DNA of 64,000 bases from SR1 bacterium human oral taxon HOT-345. Its GTDB lineage: Bacteria; Patescibacteriota; Gracilibacteria; Absconditabacterales; Absconditicoccaceae. Position numbers and translations under genes: made by a program. The notes under the pieces were generated by a model. It was not told where the DNA came from. It was given only the letters and a program-made list of their open reading frames with translations, and made no database searches. Shown here piece by piece: positions 58,792-64,000 of this stretch (its first letter is position 1; every line of letters starts with the position of its first letter). The stretch is from positions 46,539 through 110,538 of the forward strand of contig MPSQ01000003.1 in the NCBI GenBank assembly GCA_003260355.1, in the 5' to 3' direction.

Positions 58792-60905
58792 TGCGATACC
58801 GTAGTTATGAGTCGAGTTCTCCTAAGAGAATGTTGGCTTATTTTTTGGGAGTTATGGCTGGGGTTCGAGTAGCATTTAGCCTGATCCTAGGATATCAATT
58901 TCTTGTCGAAAATGGAGAAAAGACCAATCAAAAGGGCGGAACCTTTGTCGAGGCATTCTTTGATCAGATTTCTTATCTTCCCTATCTAAGGAATGATGGG
59001 CAGAGTCTTTTTTATCAATCTTTGCTTTTTGATGCGTGTATTGATTATACAACTCTGAATGAACAAGGATTACAGAACGGTCAATGTAGGATTCTGACTC
59101 AAGATTATCAGACTTATTATGTTTCTGAAGTAGGAACTGGGAAGTCGTGGTCTGATGGCGAGCATCGAGGCTTAGACGATATTTTCTTTACCTATGACCG
59201 CATTATTCGTCAGAATGTCTGGAATATCAAGTCGCTTAATGCCTATCATGAGATTAGTGTTGAAAAAGAAGATGGGAAGATTAAGGTAAAATTCCCTACT
59301 AGCACGACGGACAATAATTACTTTTTTACGTTCTCTATCCTTCCAAGGCATATTTTGGAGCATGCTCAGATGAATGACTATACTTCAGCCTTTGCTGCTG
59401 GTCCAATTACTAGTGCCTGCGGGAAAATTGTCCCTAAGAGTAGTGATGGATTGAGCTTGGTTTTCAATCTCATGCAATGTCAGGATACCAACTTTGCTTA
59501 CTATCAAATTAAAAAGTATCCAAGCTTTGAGGATCTTTCTAGACTTCTTCTGGAAAACGGGAAAACTATCGTTGATGCCTATACTCACCAAGTCCAGCTT
59601 CCTAACTATAAAACTCTTAAGGTTATAAAAACAGACCTTTTGACACTCTTCTTCAATACTAAGTCTCCGAAGATGAAGGTAAGGCTAAGAAGAGCATTAG
59701 CTGGATTGATCAATAGTAAGTTTTATGTAGGAGATGAGTATGGAAAATTCCTTTGGATGTATAAGTGAGGTCTGCTAAAAAAGTTTTACTCGGATGGAAG
59801 CAATATCAAGGAGTTTATCAACCGTGCTGCTCTTAGCGAAAAAGAAGGAGTGCAGCAGCAGGATCTCCAAGATAGTGGAGTTCTGGAGCTAAAAAAGTCA
59901 ATCAGTATCAATGGGGTTGAAAGAAAGTTTGTTTTCTATACACCAAAGTCTGATGCTACTTTTAACCTGGAAATCAAGTTCTCCAACCAATTTGAAACCA
60001 TAAAGATCAAAGATGCAAAATGACATGAATTCTCTCCCAAGAACTATAAGAAGACTGATAAAAAGGTGGTTTATCCTCTAGAAAATGGAAAGAATCTGAA
60101 TCCAGGACTCAATCAGTATACTATTGTTGGTAGCATAAAAGGGAAGACCTATACGATTGCCAATATTGATCTCTATGTTCTTGCTACTTCGACACAAGAG
60201 AAGGACGACACGAGCGATTGGAAGGTAAAGGTTCTTTACTATAATAGTTTGGAGTCTAACTTTGCGGTAAAACAGTTGAGAACGATCTTTGAAAAGGCTG
60301 GTATTTTGGAGAACTTCCTCTTTGAACAGGTGAGCTCTCCTGAACAGTTTGAGGCAAAAATCGTCCTTGGAGAATATGATATTCTCCTCAACACTATTAA
60401 TATGGGAATGAAAAAAGACCTCCTTAAAGTCCTCATGACTGATGATGTTATGGCAAACCCTTCTAAATACACCAATCCAAATCTTAGTAACTACTTTAAG
60501 CAATATACAAAAAATCCAGAAGACAGCCAAATTGCAAGTGAAATCAATGCAATTTATGCTCAGGATATGCCACTTATCATCCTCTGACATCCGTACAACT
60601 TTGTGAACATTGAGAAAAGTCTGATTTCTTCTGATTTTTGATCTGGTATTACGCTTTATGAGTACAACTGGAGAAAATACCTTTATTCGCAAGTTGCCCT
60701 CATCAAAAATACCGAGATTAATTTTAAGAAGATCAAAGACATTAGAGGCTTCCTTCAATATCTACAGTCTAAGTCTGGGGTATCCTTTCCGCTTCCTGAG
60801 ATGAAAACAAATGTAGAGACGTGAGAGAAGGAACATGAATCATCCACTCCATCTCAAGTTGTTGATGGCGATCCCTTTGCTGGGCTCTTAAAACCCGCAG
60901 AATAG
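58791..60905 (+). CDS. Solute-binding protein, family-5 (peptide-binding) like
   Basis: 704 aa. N-terminal membrane anchor (MLAYFLGVMAGVRVAFSLIL), then GGTFVEAFFDQISYLPYLRN and SLFYQSLLFDACIDYTT, which follow the GGTL.E...G....NPL...... pattern of family-5 binding proteins. Later come VRLRRALAGLINSKFYVGD (the conserved ...R.Al..aiDr segment) and YDILLNTINMGMKKDLLKVL. Longer than typical (~550 aa), with an Asp/Glu/Ser-rich C-terminus. Anchored outside, it would capture peptides or oligosaccharides. No permease adjoins it. Translationally coupled to secG by TAATG, which is unusual. Confidence 0.7.
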
Positions 60906-60932
60906 TATAAATAATCTTTTACATCATAAATT

Positions 60933-60956
60933 AGGGGAGCTTTTCCCCTTTTTTAT
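60933..60956 (+). terminator. Terminator of secG operon
   Basis: AGGGGA / TCCCCT hairpin followed by TTTTTTA, 28 bases after the stop. Confidence 0.75.
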
Positions 60957-61034
60957 TTGGGCTGCAGGAGAATGATTACCTTGAAAAATTCAAGGAAAAC
61001 GCTATCTTTTCATTGCTTTATTTTTCAGGTGTCA

Positions 61035-61697
61035 ATGCTTACATTTTGAGAAGTTCGAAATTATCTTCAACTTGCGATCATCCTCTTGATTTCTATTGGT
61101 ATTCATGAGTTTGCTCATGCTTATAGTTCTTATAAGCTCGGTGATCCTACTCCAAAAATCCAAGGAAGACTGACTCCAAACCCTTTGAAACATATTGATC
61201 CGATCGGATTTTTGATGATTTTTTTGATTCATTTTGGGCGAGGGAAACCGGTACAGATTGATCCTAGTTATTACAAGAAGCCCTATAGAGATGAGCTTAT
61301 TACAGCTCTGGCAGGACCTGCGAGCAATATCGTGCTTGGAATCCTAGGAATCCTCATCCTCATGATTTACGGAAAACTCCTCGGGACTTCAGCGATTGCA
61401 CTTTTCAATGCAAATGATCTCGTTATTCAGTTTTGGATGCATTTTTCTATGATCAATTTTGGGCTTGCTGCCTTCAATCTCATCCCACTTCCTCCACTTG
61501 ATGGATACAGACTGGTAAAAATCATTTCGCACAAGGCTGGCGCTTGGATGGAAAGAAATATGAGATATATTGCGATTGGTTTCCTGGTTTTAGTGGTATG
61601 GGGACCGCTTTCAGATGCTCTTTGAACCTACATTTCAAAAGTGTCTTGGGGATTATTTAGGATTTTTGCCTTCCCATTGAGTCAGATTTTCTATTAA
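61035..61697 (+). CDS. Site-2 protease family (M50) metalloprotease
   Basis: 220 aa. Zinc motif HEFAH near residue 22, preceded by a hydrophobic helix, and the second motif NLIPLPPLDGYR near residue 150 (the NPxPxLDG signature). Five to six transmembrane segments. Short YwhC/Rip3-like form without PDZ or CBS domains. Cleaves membrane proteins within the bilayer. Start MLTFGEVWNYLQLAIILL uses TGA and CGA at codons 5 and 8. Possibly expressed with prfA. Confidence 0.93.
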
Positions 61698-61750
61698 AGA
61701 AGAGAAAATAAAGAAAAAAATCAGACTTTTAATTTTTTCATGATAATTCA

Positions 61751-62830
61751 ATGCTTGAGAAGTTACAAACCATCATCAATAAATATGAAACCCTCAGAGA
61801 ACAGTCGCTCCAGCCTGAGATTTTTGAAGATATGGATAAAGCCAAGAAAATCAATAAAGAGCTTGCAGGCTTAGAAAAAACTTATGATCTTGCCTGTGCT
61901 TACAAAAAAGCACTTGAAACTGAGCAGGGAGCATTAGAAATTCTTAATAATGAAAATGATCCTGATTTACTTGATATGGCAAAAGAGGAACTTGAAGAAG
62001 CAAGAGCTGCTATTGAAAAACTTGATTATGACCTCAAAATCGCCCTCTTGCCGAAAGATCCGAACGATGAGAAGAATATTTATCTAGAGATCAGACCTGC
62101 TGCAGGTGGAGATGAAGCTGGACTTTTCGCAGCAGAACTCTTGAAAATGTATCTCACGTTCGCGCAGAAAAAAGGACGAAAACCTGAAATCGTGGAGGAA
62201 CAGCTTTCTGATATCGGTGGAGTAAAATTTGTGATGGTAAAAGTGGCTGGAGATTCGGTCTATTCTCTGATGAAGTTTGAGAGTTGAGTCCATAGAGTGC
62301 AGAGAATCCCTGACACCGAATCCAATGGAAGAGTGCATACTTCTACGGTGACCGTTGCGATTATGCCGGAGGCGGAAGATGTGGACATTCAGATTGATCC
62401 GAAAGATATCGTAATGGATACTTATGCTGCTTCTTCTTCTGGTGGTCAAAATGCCAATAAAAACCAGACCGGAGTCAGACTTCACCATCTTCCAAGTGGA
62501 CTCATTGTAAATATTGGAGATAGTAAATCTCAAATGCAGAATAAAGAAAAAGCCTTTGCCGTTTTGAAGTCTAGACTCTACCAGATTGAGCTTGAAAAGA
62601 AGCAAGCTGAAGAAAAAAGTTTAAGAGGAAACCAGATTGGAACGGGAGATCGTTCAGAAAAGATCAGAACCTATAATTTTCCTCAGGATAGGATTACTGA
62701 TCATCGTATCCATGAGTCATGGTCTAACCTTCCAAGTATTATGATGGGAAACATTGATGATATTATCGGCAAACTCGTGCTAGAAAATCAAACCATGCTG
62801 CTTAATCAAGAGATGCAAGGGGGGAGTTAG
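61751..62830 (+). CDS. prfA: Peptide chain release factor 1
   Basis: 359 aa. Codon-recognition PxT motif is present as PDT in RIPDTESNGRVHTST, and catalytic GGQ in SSSGGQNANKNQTGVRLHHL. The N-terminal coiled coil is normal and the C-terminus is DRITDHRIHESWSNLPSIMM. RF1 reads UAA and UAG, the only stops in this code. The Gly of FESGVHRVQRIP, universally conserved, is itself UGA (62285). prfA ends in TAG. Confidence 0.97.
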
Positions 62831-63190
62831 GATTTTTTTGAGAAAGTTTGCGTTCCTTTTCTAAATAAAGGAAAAAATGGAGGGCATGGAAGAGATTGGT
62901 ATAGAGAGGAATCAGCAAAGGGCTTAGATGCCTTCCCAAATTCAGAATCAGTTGCACCAAGACCTGGAGATATTCTGGTCTTCTCTGGCGGAGGAGATGG
63001 GCATGTTGCTATTGTTATGGAAGTGACGAGGACTTATGTAAAAGTAGCTCAGCAAAATTCAGGTGATGGTTCTGCTCAAAATCCTCAGTGGTATCCAATT
63101 GGAGGAGAATTAAAAAGATCCGGTAATACAGTTGTTTGCTCTGACTCTAAGTTCAAAGTTACTGGTTGGATGCGGTATCAGAAAGAGTAA
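62831..63190 (+). pseudogene. CHAP-domain fragment lacking a start codon
   Basis: 119 codons directly after and in the same frame as the prfA TAG. Pattern of a CHAP amidase/endopeptidase: Cys in EKVCVPFLNKG, HGRDWYREESAKG, PRPGDILVFSGGGDGHVAIV with the catalytic His, and VKVAQQNSGDG. It ends GWMWYQKE-TAA. No ATG, GTG or TTG precedes the Cys in this frame, so it is either a 5'-truncated relic or made only by readthrough. CHAP enzymes cut peptidoglycan bridges. A terminator follows. Confidence 0.65.
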
Positions 63191-63203
63191 TTATTAAGTA
63201 TTC

Positions 63204-63240
63204 AAAAGGTCTCTATGGAATCTCATAGAGGCCTTTTCTC
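63204..63240 (+). terminator. Strong terminator after the CHAP fragment
   Basis: AAAAGG-T-CTCTATG / CATAGAG-G-CCTTTT hairpin with a 6-base loop and a T-rich 3' arm. May work in both directions. Confidence 0.75.
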
Positions 63241-63265
63241 TTAAATTGTCGGGAGAGTATCCTAA

Positions 63266-63782
63266 TTAGAACTTTAAGATCGTAAAATCTTTAAATAATA
63301 TTCTGTCGACATCTCAACAATCTTTTCCTTCATATCAGTCTTCATGTTTATAGGGAGTGCATTTAAGGTTGGGTAACCAATCACTTAGGACCTTATGACC
63401 AACATTAGTAAAGGTCTGTAAGAAGAAATATTTCTGATTGTATCATAATGTATCCTTTATAAAACTGTCAAATCATCGCATACTATCTCCTCATTCATTA
63501 TAGATGTCCCAATACCTGTTAGTGCTCAAGATTCTTGCTCCTCCTATTTCAACGGCTCAGAGTTTCCACAAAGCTCAGGCAAGAGGACTCTCTTCTCCTG
63601 TCCATATTTTTCCATAGAGAAGAAAAGTAGTATTATCAGGCATATTATCTCTATTTATATCCACAAAGAGCTTACATCCCTTAGTCTCCTCCCCAAGTTT
63701 TACTTGAAATCCATAGACTTCATTTCTATAGATGAGAGAATCTCCCGTTTGGTATATGGAATTGAAAACAATAGAAGGAATC
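63266..63782 (-). CDS. Unknown protein, no clear start (possible fragment)
   Basis: Minus-strand frame of ~170 codons with eight TGA read as Gly: DSLIYRNEVYGFQVKLGEET, GCKLFVDINRDNMPDNTTFL, WKLGAVEIGGARILSTNRYW, ending FTILKF. Composition is protein-like, but the frame begins after a TAG with no start codon, so it may be truncated by a frameshift near 63785. Not recognised. Confidence 0.4.
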
Positions 63783-63789
63783 TACTCTA

Positions 63790-64000
63790 TAGCTGGAGTG
63801 GGACTTGATGGAAGTTCCCTCTGCAAGTATATGGAGAAGACGGAGTATTTTATTGCTGTGGTATTGATCAAAAAGTAATTAAAAAAAGCAGGAAATCTGA
63901 ATCTAGATCCTACTTGGGTAACTGAATCTATCGGAGGAATGTTCCATGATGGGAAAACAAAAGTAACAAAGACTTCATTCAGATTTTTACAGACTTTGTA
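63790..64000 (+). other. Window edge: possible decayed gene
   Basis: Plus-strand stretches WKFPLQVYGEDGVFYCCGID and, after a frame change in an A-run near 63885, [20 protein letters not shown] look protein-like and recall the C-terminus of the 2460-3476 product. Too incomplete to call. A TCAGATTTTT word is at 63979. Confidence 0.25.

Noticed and set aside
60078..60758. A 226-codon minus-strand frame
   Set aside because: Antisense to the solute-binding protein; no promoter, start context or recognisable motif.
1..64000. Many frameshifts or pseudogenes implied by TGA stops
   Set aside because: Split halves always join in the same frame at TGA, and the joined residue is often a conserved glycine, so recoding explains them.

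Overview
The window comes from a very small-genome Candidate Phyla Radiation (Patescibacteria) bacterium with an altered genetic code, most likely Absconditabacteria (SR1) or a close Gracilibacteria relative. Nearly every long gene is interrupted by in-frame TGA. Reading TGA as glycine restores complete, recognisable proteins (MraY, VirB4, Xer, NusG, L11, response regulator and kinase, M29 peptidase, Der, SecG, RF1). In addition, CGA and CGG fall where families have conserved tryptophan (ThyA, FolA, DUF5684, OmpR-type regulator, LpqC-type esterase). A tRNA with anticodon CCG and Trp-type features sits at 10.6 kb. All coordinates and lengths below use TAA/TAG as the only stops, TGA=Gly, and CGA/CGG=Trp. 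From memory, UGA=Gly is known for SR1/BD1-5, and Trp reassignment of CGA/CGG has been reported for Absconditabacteria.

Layout. 0.3-5.3 kb (+): two unknown membrane-anchored proteins, a repeat-rich gap and mraY. 5.3-12.2 kb (-): a VirB4-type T4SS ATPase, a tyrosine recombinase coupled to a long low-complexity membrane protein, the CCG tRNA, ComF and a membrane protein. 12.3-13.0 kb (+): a type IV pilin-like protein. 13.2-16.8 kb (-): secE-nusG-rplK cluster with rpmE, a PH-domain membrane protein and an RNHCP zinc protein. 17.0-20.5 kb (-): three C39-like papain-fold paralogues, a relic of a fourth, a GNAT and a CYTH protein. 20.6-21.8 kb: a decayed gene, then tRNA-Lys followed by two near-identical GIY-YIG/tRNA-3'-half units. 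21.9-24.5 kb (-): rpsL-rpsG-(two small genes)-rplS-rplY-rpmB. 24.5-29.2 kb: palindromic repeats, membrane proteins, a CaCA antiporter, Sua5 and tRNA-His. 29.4-32.6 kb (+): a large unknown protein and a lipoprotein. 32.6-41.3 kb (-): queA, a DUF2238 protein, an ABC ATPase, a Spy/CpxP-like exported protein beside a two-component system, an M29 aminopeptidase and another C39-like protein. 41.4-44.2 kb (+): an SLH-esterase fusion and a nucleotidyltransferase. 44.2-48.5 kb (-): a lipoprotein, small acidic proteins and der. 48.7-55.4 kb (+): two VirB6/TrbL-like paralogues, a kinase-like protein and small proteins. 55.4-58.0 kb (-): tgt, thyA and folA. 58.5-63.2 kb (+): secG, a family-5-like solute-binding protein, an M50 protease, prfA and a CHAP fragment.

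Themes. Housekeeping islands (ribosome, secretion, nucleotide and tRNA modification) are mixed with cell-surface and DNA-transfer functions: T4SS parts, a pilin, ComF, Xer and wall- or surface-active enzymes. Promoters, where visible, are ordinary TTGACA-N16/17-TATAAT/TATACT. Shine-Dalgarno sequences are mostly weak or absent. A 10-base word (TCAGATTTTT and its complement) occurs about 25 times by eye, in genes and gaps, and is unexplained.
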